Assembly (NCBI RefSeq): GCF_000993785.3
Contig: NZ_CP009922.3
Location: 5,270,001 to 5,334,000, forward strand
Length of the DNA stretch: 64,000 nt
Source: Streptomyces xiamenensis
GTDB taxonomy: Bacteria > Actinomycetota > Actinomycetes > Streptomycetales > Streptomycetaceae
Direction: 5' to 3'
Shown: positions 35,889 through 45,086 of the stretch, in pieces
Layout of the letters: every line of letters begins with the position of its first letter
How positions within the stretch are numbered: position 1 is the stretch's first letter
The notes under the pieces: generated by a model
Databases searched by the model: none
Seen by the model: only the letters and a program-made list of their open reading frames with translations
What the model was told of the DNA's origin: nothing
Program-made: the position numbers and the translations under genes

Positions 35889-36374
35889 TCACGCCGACAG
35901 CTCGCGCCGGTAGCGGACACCGGGCCGGCCACCGACCTCGGTCCCGCCCGCCTCCGCGAACCCGTTGTGCCGCAGCACCGCCCGCGACGCCCCGTTGTCC
36001 AGCGTCGTGACGGCGGTGAGCGTGTGCAGCCCGTACGCGCTCACCGCCAGCCGGCACAGCTCACCGACCGCCGCCGTGGCGACGCCCCGGCCCGCCGCGC
36101 GCTGCCCGATCCGGTAGCCGACCTCCGCCGTGCCGGCCGCCGCGTCCACCAGATTGGCGCGGCCGATCAGCTCCCCGTTTCCGTCCCTCACCACGTGGAA
36201 GTGGATGGCCCCGGTCTCCTGCTCGGCGAGCAGCGCCCGGTGCCGGTCGGCGAACTGCGCGAAGTACGCGTCGCCCCGGTCCGGGACCGACCTGGCGAAC
36301 CAGGCGCGGTTCTCCCGTTCGAAGGCCAGCAGCGCGGAGGCGTGGTCCGCGTGCAGCCGTTCCAGTGTGACCAT
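35889..36374 (-). CDS. GNAT-family N-acetyltransferase (RimJ/RimL type)
   Basis: A 161-residue acetyltransferase with the RimJ-like order: N-terminal VTLERLHADHASALLAF, the strand IHFHVVRDGNGELIGRANL, the acetyl-CoA loop YRIGQRAAGRGVATAAV, and the C-terminal TTLDNGASRAVLRHNGF. The last motif (N-x-x-S-x-x-x-L-x-x-x-GF) is typical of enzymes that acetylate protein N-termini or small amines. It lies alone between the ABC exporter and the sigma factor. Substrate unknown. Confidence 0.87.
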   Translation of the reverse strand: MVTLERLHADHASALLAFERENRAWFARSVPDRGDAYFAQFADRHRALLAEQETGAIHFHVVRDGNGELIGRANLVDAAAGTAEVGYRIGQRAAGRGVATAAVGELCRLAVSAYGLHTLTAVTTLDNGASRAVLRHNGFAEAGGTEVGGRPGVRYRRELSA

Positions 36375-36398
36375 GCCCGGCAGTGTACGGAGCGGCCC

Positions 36399-37280
36399 TC
36401 AGCCGTCGAGCAGCGACAGTTCCATCGCGGCCAGCCGCACCGGATCGCCGACCGTGTCCATCGCCGTGATCAGGCCGGCCTCGACCGTGAAGAGTGCCAC
36501 CGCCACCGAGCGGCCTTCGGCCCGGGTGAGTGCCCCGAGCCGGCCGTCCACCAGCGCGAGCCGCGCGCCTCCGTACTCCTGGGCGAAGCGCGAGGCCCCC
36601 CGCGCCAGCCGCTCCGCGCCGCGCAGCACCGTGCCGTCGTCCGAGCGCAGCACCACATCGGGGTGCAGCACCGTCACCAGCGCCCGCAGGTCCCCCTCCC
36701 GGGCGGCGGCCAGGAACGCCGTCACCACCTCCCGGTGCCGGGCGTCCGCCGTGCCCGCACCGGGCGCCCGCGTGCCCGGCCCCGCGCCGCGCACCCGGCG
36801 CCTCGCCCGGGACGCCAGCTGCCGTGTGGCCGCCTTGCCCCGCCCCACGATCGGGGCGATCTCCTCGTAGGGCACGGCGAACATGTCGTGCAGCACGAAC
36901 GCCAGGCGCTCCGCCGGGCTCAGCGTCTCCAGCACCACCACCAGCGCGGCTCCCACCGAGTCGGCCAGCAGCGCCGCCCGCTCCGGATCGGCGCCCGCCT
37001 CCCGGGGCGCGGGGAGAGCCGGTTCGCGCCCCTCGGGCAGCGGCTCCTCGCGCCGGGTCCCGCGCGAACGCAGCAGGTTCAGGCACACCCGGCCGGTGAT
37101 GGTGGTCAGCCAGCCGCCCAGATTGGCGACATCGGCGTCCCCGGCCCGCGCCGCGCGCAGCCACACCTCCTGCACGGCGTCCTCGGCCTCGGCCGCCGAG
37201 CCCAGCATCCGGCCCGCCATGGCCCGCAGCCGGGGCCGGTGTTCCTCGAACCGTGCCGCCAGGGCCTCGTGGTGATCCAT
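36399..37280 (-). CDS. ECF41-type RNA polymerase sigma factor with SnoaL-like C-terminal domain (SigJ-like)
   Basis: A 293-residue sigma factor. Region 2 is at about residues 5-75 (RLRAMAGRMLGSAAEAEDAV, then QEVWLRAARAG). Region 4 is at 110-170 (LETLSPAERLAFVLHDMF, PYEEIAPIVGRGKAATRQLA). A fused SnoaL/NTF2-like domain at 185-290 (VVTAFLAAAREGDLRALVTVL, then LHPDVVLRSDDG) modulates activity in this class instead of a separate anti-sigma factor. ATG 37280 is chosen as the first start before the sigma-2 helix; the longer frame is Arg/Ala-rich and unlikely. The divergent DUF3068 gene could be a target, since ECF41 genes often control a neighbour, but the usual oxidoreductase or carboxymuconolactone-decarboxylase partner is absent. 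Confidence 0.9.
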   Translation of the reverse strand: MDHHEALAARFEEHRPRLRAMAGRMLGSAAEAEDAVQEVWLRAARAGDADVANLGGWLTTITGRVCLNLLRSRGTRREEPLPEGREPALPAPREAGADPERAALLADSVGAALVVVLETLSPAERLAFVLHDMFAVPYEEIAPIVGRGKAATRQLASRARRRVRGAGPGTRAPGAGTADARHREVVTAFLAAAREGDLRALVTVLHPDVVLRSDDGTVLRGAERLARGASRFAQEYGGARLALVDGRLGALTRAEGRSVAVALFTVEAGLITAMDTVGDPVRLAAMELSLLDG

Positions 37281-37567
37281 CGCCCGCTCTCCTCGTACTC
37301 CTCGCGCACCGCGCTCCTGCCCCGATGACCCGCGCGGGGCAGCGGTTGTGACAGCTGCGCGGCGCTGCCGGGACACCGTCCGACGTGCGGCTTCCGGCAG
37401 GGTGCCCAACTGTTACCCGCCGGTACTGCCGAAGTTATTGACGGTTCACTGCCACAACCCTAGGTTGACCGGGCGGTTGACCGGAGGGCGTGGGCGCAGG
37501 GGGTTTCCCGGCCGCCGCCTCCGGCTGTCGTACATCGTCGTACGCGCCTGTCCTCGGGAGACACACC
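37281..37567. promoter_or_regulatory. Divergent region between sigma factor and DUF3068 gene
   Basis: This 287-base gap holds no gene. The stretch around 37429-37475 (GAAGTTATTGACGGTTCACT within it) is AT-richer than its surroundings and is the best candidate for a promoter. Confidence 0.35.
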
Positions 37568-38575
37568 ATGCGAAGAAGCACTTGGATTCTGTCCGGTACG
37601 GCCGTCGTCGTGCTCGCCGCATCGGCCGTGACCCGGTTCGCCGTGTACCCGGAGGCGCACCAGCTGCCCTCCGACACCGACAGCGTCTTCGCGTACACCG
37701 GGACCGCCTCGCTGCTCAACGCCGAGGCCCTGGAGGCGGGCGACGTGGCCAACGCCTTCCTCACCGACCTCCCGGTGTCCGTCGAGCGCCACGTCAAGGT
37801 CGTGGACACCGACGGCGGCACGGCCGTGGTCACCGACGACGTGACCGTCAACGGCCCCGACGGCTCCCCGCTGTCGGCCACCGCCCACCGCTGGGCCGTG
37901 GACCGCACCGACCTGGTGAACAGCCCGGCGCCCGAGGGCAGCGAGGCGGAGGAGCACCAGGGCCTGGTGATCTCCTGGCCGCTGGAGCCGGAGGAGAAGG
38001 ACTACACCTTCTGGGACCCGACCACCGCCACCGAGGCCCCCGCGGTCTACGACCGCACCGAGGACCTGGAGGGCCGCACCGCCTACGTGTACGTGATCGA
38101 CGCGGCCGGGCCGCTCGGTGACCCGGCCATCGCCGAACGGCTGCCCCAGGCCCTCCCGAAGGACCTGCTCGCCGGCATAGCCCAGACACTGCCCGCCGAC
38201 CAGCTGCCGCCGCCGGAGGCCCTGGAGGCACTGCCCGACCCCGTACCCCTGACGTACGCGGCCACCGTGCAGCGCACCGCCTGGATCGACTCCGAGACCG
38301 GCATGGTCCTCGACGGCTCGCTCCAGCAGACCATCGTGGCCCAGACCGCGGGCCCCGACGGGCAGCCGGTCACCCTCGCCCCGGTCAACACCATGGCCAT
38401 CGAGGGCACCCCGGAGGGCGTGACCGAGCGCGCCGACGACGCCGCCGAGGCGGCGCGGCTGCTGTGGCTGATAGGCGTCCTGGCCCCGCTGGGTCTGGCC
38501 GGCATCGCGGTGGTGCTGCTCGCGGTCGCCGCCACCCTGGAGGTGCGCGGCCGGCGCCGCCCGGCGACCGACTGA
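37568..38575 (+). CDS. DUF3068 (PorA-family) membrane-anchored protein
   Basis: A 335-residue protein with one N-terminal helix (WILSGTAVVVLAASAVTRF) and one C-terminal helix (LLWLIGVLAPLGLAGIAVVL). These flank a large extracellular domain rich in TYAATVQRTAWIDSETG-type beta strands. The N-terminal VYPEAHQLPSDTDSVFAYTG is characteristic of DUF3068. Family members are widespread in actinobacteria and linked to the cell envelope; the activity is unknown. ATG 37568 is set by the signal-anchor helix. It is followed by a very strong terminator hairpin. Confidence 0.85.
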   Translation: MRRSTWILSGTAVVVLAASAVTRFAVYPEAHQLPSDTDSVFAYTGTASLLNAEALEAGDVANAFLTDLPVSVERHVKVVDTDGGTAVVTDDVTVNGPDGSPLSATAHRWAVDRTDLVNSPAPEGSEAEEHQGLVISWPLEPEEKDYTFWDPTTATEAPAVYDRTEDLEGRTAYVYVIDAAGPLGDPAIAERLPQALPKDLLAGIAQTLPADQLPPPEALEALPDPVPLTYAATVQRTAWIDSETGMVLDGSLQQTIVAQTAGPDGQPVTLAPVNTMAIEGTPEGVTERADDAAEAARLLWLIGVLAPLGLAGIAVVLLAVAATLEVRGRRRPATD

Positions 38576-38595
38576 GCCGCCTGCGCACCGCACCA

Positions 38596-38653
38596 CCGGC
38601 ACCCGGCCCCCCGGACCCCTCAACGGCGAGGGGCACGGGGGGCCGGGTGCCGG
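38596..38653. terminator. Long bidirectional terminator hairpin
   Basis: A perfect 18-base stem (CCGGCACCCGGCCCCCCG at 38596-38613 with 38636-38653) encloses a second small stem CCCCT/AGGGG. It lies between the convergent DUF3068 gene and the sugar permease gene. Confidence 0.8.
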
Positions 38654-38697
38654 CGCGTGCGGGCGACGGGCCGGCCCAGCGCCCGCACCCACCGCCG

Positions 38698-39942
38698 TCA
38701 GGCCCGTCCGTGCGCCGCCCGGGAGCGGCGCGCCGCCGAATCCAGCGCCACCGCCAGCGCCAGCACCAGCCCGGTGACGATGAACCGGAAGGAGGAGTCC
38801 AGGTCCAGCAGCGTCAGCCCGCTGGAGATCGACTGGATGACCAGGATCCCCAGCAGCGCCGAGAACGCGCTGCCCCGGCCGCCGAACAGCGACGTGCCGC
38901 CGATCACCGCCGCCGCGATCGCGTTCAGGTTGACGTCGCCCGCCCCGCTGGCCTGGTTCGCCGCCGCAAGGCGCGACGCCGCCAGCACCCCGCCCAGCGC
39001 GGCCAGCGACGAGCACAGCATGAACACCGAGGTGTACGTACGCCGTACGTTGATCCCGGCCCGCCGCGCCGCCTCCGCGTTCCCGCCGACCGCGAACACC
39101 GAACGCCCCCACCCGGTGCGGGTCAGCGCGTAGTTGAGCACCAGCACCAGCGCCACGAAGGCGACGAACATCCACCCCACGCCCCGGCCCTGGTTCAGAT
39201 ACCAGACCGCGAAGCCGCCGCCCGCCAGCACCAGCGCGCTGCGCAGCGCCAGCACAGCGCCGGAACGGGCCGACAGACCCGCCGCCCGCCGGGTGCGGGC
39301 CAGCGCCGACCCGGTGCAGAACAGCGTGACCGCCGCCGCCACCACCAGCACGTACGACAGCCACACCGGGACGAACGCCAGCTGCGCGAAGTGCACAAGC
39401 CCCGACTCGTAGGGGAGGTTGATCGCCCCGGTGCTGCCCAGCAGATACAGCTGGACGCCCAGGAAACTGAGCAGCCCGGCCAGCGTGGCCACGAAGCTGG
39501 GCACTCCCAGCCGGGTGACCAGCTGCGCGTACAGCCAGCCGATCGCCGCACCGGCCCCGATCGCCGCCGCCAGGGAGAGCGGCAGCGGCCAGCCGGAGTT
39601 GACGAAGGTGACGGCGGTCAGCGCGGCGGACAGGCCGCTGACCGAGCCGACCGACAGGTCGATCTGACCCACCAGCAGCACACACACCACGCCGAGCGCG
39701 ATCACCCCGACCGCGACGGACTCCATCAGCAGATTCACCAGGTTGGCGCTGGAGAGGAACACCGGGTTGAGGATCTGGAACACCGTCCAGATGACGGCCA
39801 GCCCGGCGATGATCGGCAGCGGGCCCACGTCCCCGGCCCGCAGCCGCTCCCACAGCGCGCGCACCACCTCGCGCCGGCCGCCGCCGTGCCGCAGCCGCTC
39901 GTCCAGCAGATCCAGCGGCGCGGTGGTCTTGATCTCACTCAT
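38698..39942 (-). CDS. Ribose/xylose-type ABC transporter permease
   Basis: A 414-residue permease of the BPD_transp_2 family (RbsC/XylH-like) with about ten or more helices. Conserved stretches include LLVGQIDLSVGSVSGLSAAL, typical of sugar permeases of this class, and GINVRRTYTSVFMLCSSLAA with AAAVIGGTSLFGGRGS at the C-terminal end. It is the last gene of the polyol operon and overlaps the ATPase gene by eight bases. It forms the membrane channel with the ATPase and lipoprotein encoded just upstream. Confidence 0.93.
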   Translation of the reverse strand: MSEIKTTAPLDLLDERLRHGGGRREVVRALWERLRAGDVGPLPIIAGLAVIWTVFQILNPVFLSSANLVNLLMESVAVGVIALGVVCVLLVGQIDLSVGSVSGLSAALTAVTFVNSGWPLPLSLAAAIGAGAAIGWLYAQLVTRLGVPSFVATLAGLLSFLGVQLYLLGSTGAINLPYESGLVHFAQLAFVPVWLSYVLVVAAAVTLFCTGSALARTRRAAGLSARSGAVLALRSALVLAGGGFAVWYLNQGRGVGWMFVAFVALVLVLNYALTRTGWGRSVFAVGGNAEAARRAGINVRRTYTSVFMLCSSLAALGGVLAASRLAAANQASGAGDVNLNAIAAAVIGGTSLFGGRGSAFSALLGILVIQSISSGLTLLDLDSSFRFIVTGLVLALAVALDSAARRSRAAHGRA

Positions 39943-40708
39943 CGTCCCGGCCCCCCTGACGCGTTCCCCGGTGGTCCTCCGGTACCGGCACCGCGCCGAC
40001 GATCGCCGCGATGATGTCCTGCTCGGAGACGGCGGCGGTGTCGAAGACTCCGTTGTTGCGGCCCAGCCGCAGCACGGCCACCCGGTCCGCCACCGCCCGG
40101 ACGTCCGCCATGTTGTGACTGATCATGATCACGCCCAGGCCCCGGTCCCGCAGCCGCCGGATCAGCGCCAGCACCTCCGCGGTCTGGGCCACCCCGAGCG
40201 CCGCGGTCGGCTCGTCCAGGATGATCACCTTGGGGTCGCCGAGCAGCGAGCGCGCGATCGCCACCGTCTGCCGCTGACCACCCGACAGCGAGGCCACGGG
40301 CACCCGTACGGTCGGGATCTTCGCCGACAACTGCCGCAGCAGCTCCCACGAGCGCAGCTCCATCGCCACCTCGTCCAGCCGCGAACGCCGCACCTCCTGG
40401 CCCAGGAACAGATTCCCGACCACATCGAGGTTCTCGCACAGCGCCAGGTCCTGGAACACGGTGGCGATGCCCAGCGCGTGCGCCCCGGCCGGCGAACCGA
40501 TCGTCACCTCGGCGCCCTCGAAGGTGACGGTCCCGCTGTCCGCGCGGTGCACCCCCGCCAGCACCTTCACCAGCGTGGACTTGCCCGCCCCGTTGTCCCC
40601 GACGACGGCGACCACCTCACCGGCCGTCACCTCCAGGTCGACCCCGCTGAGCGCCGCCACCGCGCCGAAGTTCTTGCTGATGCCGCGCAGCGACAGCACC
40701 ACCGACAT
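39935..40708 (-). CDS. Sugar ABC transporter ATP-binding protein, single-domain
   Basis: A 257-residue ABC ATPase with Walker A GDNGAGKST, signature LSGGQRQT, Walker B VIILDEPTAALG and switch His in MISHNM. The EPTAALGVAQTAEVL segment is usual for ribose/xylose importers. Unlike the RbsA/XylG proteins of enterobacteria, which have two ATPase domains, this is a single domain, as in FrcA-like actinobacterial systems. It would work as a homodimer under the permease. It lies 12 bases downstream of the binding-protein gene. Confidence 0.93.
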   Translation of the reverse strand: MSVVLSLRGISKNFGAVAALSGVDLEVTAGEVVAVVGDNGAGKSTLVKVLAGVHRADSGTVTFEGAEVTIGSPAGAHALGIATVFQDLALCENLDVVGNLFLGQEVRRSRLDEVAMELRSWELLRQLSAKIPTVRVPVASLSGGQRQTVAIARSLLGDPKVIILDEPTAALGVAQTAEVLALIRRLRDRGLGVIMISHNMADVRAVADRVAVLRLGRNNGVFDTAAVSEQDIIAAIVGAVPVPEDHRGTRQGGRDDE

Positions 40709-40720
40709 GGCACGCCCCCC

Positions 40721-41803
40721 TCAGCCCGCGTCCGTGACGCCGGCCGCCTCGCACGCCGCCGCGTACTGCCCGGTGCACACCTCGGCGGCGGTGAGCTGAT
40801 CCGAACCGGCCAGCACCTCGGCGAGGTTGTCCACCGTCACCACGGTGGGCTCGAACAACTGGGCCGGGGTGTCGAAGAGCGTGGTCTCCCCGGCCGGCAC
40901 CTCGCCCTGGATGAACTGGTACGTCACCTCCGCCGCCGCCTCCGCCACGATCTTGATGGGCTTGGAGATGGTGTTGTACTGGTCGCCCGCCACGATCCGC
41001 TGCGCCGCCGCGACCTCGAAGTCATTGCCGGTGACGGGCGGGACCGGCACCCCGGCCGCCTTGAACGCGGCGATCGCCCCGCCGCCCGTACCGTCGTTGG
41101 CGGCCACCACCCCGGCGATCCCGTCGCCGAACCGGGTGATCTGGCCGCCCACCCACTCCTGCGCCTTGGCCGGCTGCCAGTCCGGGGTGTCGTACTCGGC
41201 CAGCAGCTCGAAGCCGCTGTCGTCGATCGCGTTGTGGATGCCCTGCTTGATGAGCCCGGCGGCGGCGTCGGTGGGGGAGCCGTTGACCTGGAGCAGCCCG
41301 CCCCGAGCGCCGGAGGCCCGCAGCTCCTCGACGAGGGAGAGCCCGATGGACTCGCCGATCCTCTCGTTGTCGAAGGAGATGTAGTAGTCGGGCGCGGTGC
41401 CCAGGACCGGCCGGTCGTAGGCGATCACCGGAACGCCCTGCGCGCGGGCGGTACCGACGATGCCGGCCGCCGCGTTGGAGTCGACCGGGTCGATGACGAT
41501 GGCGCTCACCCCCTGGGCGAGCGCGGAGTTGGCCTGCTGCTGCTGGCGGGAGGCGTCGGCGTTGGCGTTCTGGTAGATGACCTCGCAGTCGCCGCACAGC
41601 TCCTTGATCCTGGCCTCGAACAGCGGGCTGTCGTACAGCTCGTAGCGCGGCGAGGCGATGTCCGGCATCAGGAAGGCGATCTTGTCGCCCCCGCCTCCGC
41701 CGCCCTTCCCGTCGGCCGCCTCGTTGGCGGCGCAGCCGGTGGCGGCGGTGGTCAGGGCTATGAGAGCGGCGGTGAGGAGCGTCAGCGGTCGGCGTCTGGG
41801 CAC
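40721..41803 (-). CDS. Sugar/polyol ABC transporter substrate-binding lipoprotein
   Basis: A 360-residue periplasmic-binding-protein type 1 family member (Peripla_BP_4). It has a signal peptide ending in a lipobox (LTTAATGC), so it is lipid-anchored. The fold is marked by KIAFLMPDIASPRYELYDSP, GVSAIVIDPVDSNAAAGIV and VVAANDGTGGGAIAAF. GTG 41803 is chosen because GAAAGGA lies nine bases upstream; GTG 41821 is the alternative. The sequence is closest in style to xylose/ribose/AI-2 type binding proteins. The ligand is probably a pentose, tetritol or other polyol, given the kinases in the operon. Confidence 0.92.
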   Translation of the reverse strand: MPRRRPLTLLTAALIALTTAATGCAANEAADGKGGGGGGDKIAFLMPDIASPRYELYDSPLFEARIKELCGDCEVIYQNANADASRQQQQANSALAQGVSAIVIDPVDSNAAAGIVGTARAQGVPVIAYDRPVLGTAPDYYISFDNERIGESIGLSLVEELRASGARGGLLQVNGSPTDAAAGLIKQGIHNAIDDSGFELLAEYDTPDWQPAKAQEWVGGQITRFGDGIAGVVAANDGTGGGAIAAFKAAGVPVPPVTGNDFEVAAAQRIVAGDQYNTISKPIKIVAEAAAEVTYQFIQGEVPAGETTLFDTPAQLFEPTVVTVDNLAEVLAGSDQLTAAEVCTGQYAAACEAAGVTDAG

Positions 41804-41817
41804 GGCGGTGTGTCCTT

Positions 41818-42507
41818 TCACGACGGGACGGTGCGGTTGAGGCAGAGCAGGGCCGCGGGCCCGGTGGGGTCGGCGGGCAGGGCGATCTCGGTGAACGCCA
41901 CGTTCTCCACCCGGGGGAAGATCCGCCGGTAGTGGGAGAGCGGCAGTCCGATCAGCTCGCACAGGGCGAGCCGCAGGATGGTGCTGTGCGCGACGACGAG
42001 CACGGTGCGGCCGGGGTGCCGCGCGTGCACGGACCGCAGGGCGCCGGCGGCCCGCGCGGCGGCTTCGGCGGGCGGTTCGGCTCCCGGGAACGGATGCGCC
42101 ACCGGGTCGGCCACGAACCGCGCCACCAGCTCCGGGTCCGCCTCCTGCCGCGTCCGCCCCTCCAGCGTGCCGAAATCCGCCTCCCGCAGGCCGGGTTCGC
42201 GCTCGACGGAGGTACCCACCGCCTCGGCGGCCGGCGTCGCGGTCCGCACCGCCCGCCCCAGCGGCGAACTGACGACCACCTCGACCCCCTCACCGACGCC
42301 GGCCACGGCCAGCGCCGCGGTCTGCCGCTCCCCGGCCTCGGTCAGCGCGGGATCGGTACGCGCCCCCGCGTACCGGTTCTCCCGGTGCCACACGGTCTGC
42401 GCGTGCCGCACCAGCAGCAGCCGCCCCCGGGGCGGTGCGCCGGCCGTCACCGCCACCCCCGCGCGCCGCGGCACCGCGCAGCCGGTGACCGGAGCCGCCG
42501 CCTTCAC
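41818..42507 (-). CDS. Histidine phosphatase (phosphoglycerate-mutase-like) family protein
   Basis: A 229-residue enzyme with the catalytic LLLVRHAQT (phospho-accepting histidine) near residue 35, SSPLGRAVRTA, the acid segment EADFGTLEGR, and the second histidine in VLVVAHSTILRLALCEL. It most likely removes phosphate from a sugar- or polyol-phosphate made by the operon's kinases, or it is a metabolite-repair enzyme. It lies 45 bases after the dehydrogenase gene and its stop abuts the binding-protein start. A phosphatase next to two kinases is unusual for a simple catabolic operon. Confidence 0.88.
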   Translation of the reverse strand: MKAAAPVTGCAVPRRAGVAVTAGAPPRGRLLLVRHAQTVWHRENRYAGARTDPALTEAGERQTAALAVAGVGEGVEVVVSSPLGRAVRTATPAAEAVGTSVEREPGLREADFGTLEGRTRQEADPELVARFVADPVAHPFPGAEPPAEAAARAAGALRSVHARHPGRTVLVVAHSTILRLALCELIGLPLSHYRRIFPRVENVAFTEIALPADPTGPAALLCLNRTVPS

Positions 42508-42552
42508 CTCCGGCCGGACGCCGCCTTCCGGGAAGCGGTGCGGCCCGGCCCC

Positions 42553-43617
42553 TCATGAGCCACCACCGTTCGCCCGGTGCAGCAGGGGCTTGCCACGGCG
42601 CCAGCGGTCGGCCTCCGCCGCCACCATCCGGGCCGCCCGCCGCGCGACCGCCCGGCTCGCCCCCGCCAGATGCGGGGTCAGGACCAGATTCGGCGCCCCG
42701 CGCAGCGGATGGTCGGCCGGCAGCGGCTCCTCGTCGTAGACATCCAGCGCCGCCGCGAACAGCCGCCCCTCCCGCAGCGCGCCGGCCAGCGCCGCGTAGT
42801 CCAGCAGCCCGCCCCTGGCACAGTTCACCAGCACCGCGCCGGGCGGCAGCGCCGCCAGCTCCGCTGCGCCGATCATGCCCGCCGTCTCCGGCGTCAGCCG
42901 CGCGTGCAGCGACAGCACCCCGCTGGAGGCCAGCAACTCCGGCAGCTCCACCAGCCGCACCCCCGCCGGCAGTGCCGCCGGATCCGCGTACGGGTCGGCC
43001 ACCAGCACCCGCGCCCCCAGCGCGGTGAGCGCCGCCGCCACCCGGCCGCCGACCGCCCCGGCCCCCACCAGGCCCACCGTGGTGCCCTCGATCTCCAGCC
43101 CCGTGGCCTCGTACGCGAACTGCGCGCTGTCCCAGCGCCCCGCCAGCACCCCGGCGTGCGCCTGCGGAATCCGCCGCATCGCCGCCAGCATCAGCCCGAC
43201 GGTGTGCTCGGCCGTCGAGGCCGCGTTACGCCCCGGCGCGAACGTCACCGCCACCCCGTGCTCGGCCGCCGCCGCCAGGTTCGCGTTGACCGGGCCGCCC
43301 CGCGACACCGCGAACAGCTCCAGATCCGGGCACGCCCGGAGCACCCGCCGGGTCAGCGGCGCCATCTGCGTCAGGCACACCCGTACCCCCGCCAGCGCCT
43401 CGATCAGCACGTCCTCGCTGCCCGACGCCTCCACCACCTCCCCGACCGGCCCGAACGGCACGTGTGGCCACGGCAGTTCCAGCTCCCGCACCTGCCACGC
43501 GGACGGGCCGCCGCCCGTCGCGTGCAGCGCCTCGGTCAGCAGCCGGTTCAGCACGAATCCGTCACCGGCGGCCAGCACCGGGATCGGTTCCTCCACGCTC
43601 CTCGTCCCTTCCCTCAT
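42553..43617 (-). CDS. NAD-dependent D-2-hydroxyacid dehydrogenase
   Basis: A 354-residue member of the PGDH/formate-dehydrogenase-like family. NAD-binding is by TVGLVGAGAVGGRVAAAL near residue 185. The catalytic Arg is in LVNCARGGLLD, the Glu in DVYDEEPLP and the His in LTPHLAGASR, so the triad is complete. The start ATG overlaps the FGGY kinase stop (ATGA). In sugar-acid and tetritol pathways such enzymes oxidise or reduce 2-hydroxy acid phosphates; which one applies here cannot be read from the sequence. Confidence 0.9.
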   Translation of the reverse strand: MREGTRSVEEPIPVLAAGDGFVLNRLLTEALHATGGGPSAWQVRELELPWPHVPFGPVGEVVEASGSEDVLIEALAGVRVCLTQMAPLTRRVLRACPDLELFAVSRGGPVNANLAAAAEHGVAVTFAPGRNAASTAEHTVGLMLAAMRRIPQAHAGVLAGRWDSAQFAYEATGLEIEGTTVGLVGAGAVGGRVAAALTALGARVLVADPYADPAALPAGVRLVELPELLASSGVLSLHARLTPETAGMIGAAELAALPPGAVLVNCARGGLLDYAALAGALREGRLFAAALDVYDEEPLPADHPLRGAPNLVLTPHLAGASRAVARRAARMVAAEADRWRRGKPLLHRANGGGS

Positions 43618-45086
43618 CAGCGGTCGGTCCAGCCCGCCAGCCAGCCGCGTTCGGTGAGCGCGGCGACCAGCAGCTCGTAGCCGGGGGTCAGCCGGGCGTT
43701 GCGGTCAGGGTCCGGCTCCAGCGTGCGCAGCACCCGTACCAGCCGCCGCGCCGCCGCCGGGATGTCGCCGGTCACCGCGCCCGCGGCCAGCACCGCCATG
43801 CCCAGCGCCGGTTCGGGGTTCGCCGGCAGCCGCACCCGCATCCCGAGCATGTCGCAGCGCAACTGGTTCCACCACGGGTTGCGCGCCGCCCCGCCGGTGA
43901 ACGTCACCGGACCGCCCACATCGGCCCCCGACGCCGCCAGCACCCCGAACGCCAGCCGCTCGATGTGCGCCACCCCCAGGCACACCGCGGCGAAGTCCCG
44001 CGCCCGGTCCCCGGTCGAGACGTCCAGCGGCCCGTCCCCGAGGAATCCGCGCGCCCCGGAGGCCACGAACGGGAACCGCTCACCGTGCCCCACCAGCGGG
44101 TAACACACCGGCACCCCGGCCACGTTCACCTTCGCCGCCGCCCGGGTCAGCGCCGCCAGGTCGGCCCCCTGGAACAGCTCCCGCACCGCGCCCGCCCCCG
44201 TACTGGAGGCCCCGCCCGGCAGCCACAGCTCCCCGTACGGCGCGCGGTGCGAGTACACCGCCCCGGTCGGATCGCGCGGCAGCACCGTGCTGACCCCCTT
44301 GAGCGTCAGCGTCGTGCCCAGCACCGCGTTCCACTCACCGGCCTCCAGCGCCCCGGCACCCAGCTGCGCCGCGCACCCGTCGGTCATCCCGGCGATCACG
44401 GGCGTGCCGTACGGCAGCCCGGTGCGCGCCGCCGCCGCCCGGCACACCTCACCCAGCACGGCCCCCGGCCGCACCACCTCCGGCAGCAGCCCCGGATCGA
44501 TCCGCAGCCGCGCCAGCACCTCCGCCGGCCAGCGCTCACCGAGCAGGTCGTAGCCGCTCTTCAACGCGTGACTGGAGTCGGCGGCCACCGGATGCCCCAC
44601 CAGCGCCGCCGCCACCACGTCCGGCTGGTGCGCCAGCCGCACCCCGCCGTCCGCCAGCAGTCCGGCGTCCCGCCACCACAGCAGCTTCGGCAGCGCCCAC
44701 GCGGGCTGCATCCGGTACCCCAGGTGCTGCCACAGGCCCGCTCCGGCCTCCTGCGCCTCGGCGGCCAGTGCGCCCGCCCGGCTGTCGTCGTACATCAGCC
44801 CCGGGGTACGGGGCACCCCGGCCGGCCCGGTCAGCAGTACCGTCCCGGAGGTGGCGCACACGGCGAGCGCGCCCACCGGGCGCCCGCCGAGCGACCCCGA
44901 CAGCTCGGCGAGGGCCTCGGCCGTCCGCTCCCACCAGGAGGCCGGGTCCTGTTCGTGCCGCGCTCCGTCCCGCCGGCCGCGCAGCGGTCGGGCGGCGGCG
45001 GCCACCGTACGGCCCTCGTCGTCGACGGCCAGTGCCCGCACGCTCTGGGTGCCCAGGTCGACCCCGATCCACACCGGCTCAGCCAT
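43617..45086 (-). CDS. FGGY-family carbohydrate kinase (first of two)
   Basis: A 489-residue kinase of the FGGY family. N-terminal phosphate-1 motif: VWIGVDLGTQSVRALAVDD. Middle: TDGCAAQLGAGA and AVLGTTLTLKG. C-terminal adenosine-binding glycine motif: VTFTGGAARNPWWNQL. It phosphorylates a sugar or polyol with ATP. It overlaps the upstream kinase gene by eight bases and the dehydrogenase gene by four. It is more xylulokinase-like in its C-terminal half than its neighbour; the substrate is not determined. Confidence 0.92.
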   Translation of the reverse strand: MAEPVWIGVDLGTQSVRALAVDDEGRTVAAAARPLRGRRDGARHEQDPASWWERTAEALAELSGSLGGRPVGALAVCATSGTVLLTGPAGVPRTPGLMYDDSRAGALAAEAQEAGAGLWQHLGYRMQPAWALPKLLWWRDAGLLADGGVRLAHQPDVVAAALVGHPVAADSSHALKSGYDLLGERWPAEVLARLRIDPGLLPEVVRPGAVLGEVCRAAAARTGLPYGTPVIAGMTDGCAAQLGAGALEAGEWNAVLGTTLTLKGVSTVLPRDPTGAVYSHRAPYGELWLPGGASSTGAGAVRELFQGADLAALTRAAAKVNVAGVPVCYPLVGHGERFPFVASGARGFLGDGPLDVSTGDRARDFAAVCLGVAHIERLAFGVLAASGADVGGPVTFTGGAARNPWWNQLRCDMLGMRVRLPANPEPALGMAVLAAGAVTGDIPAAARRLVRVLRTLEPDPDRNARLTPGYELLVAALTERGWLAGWTDR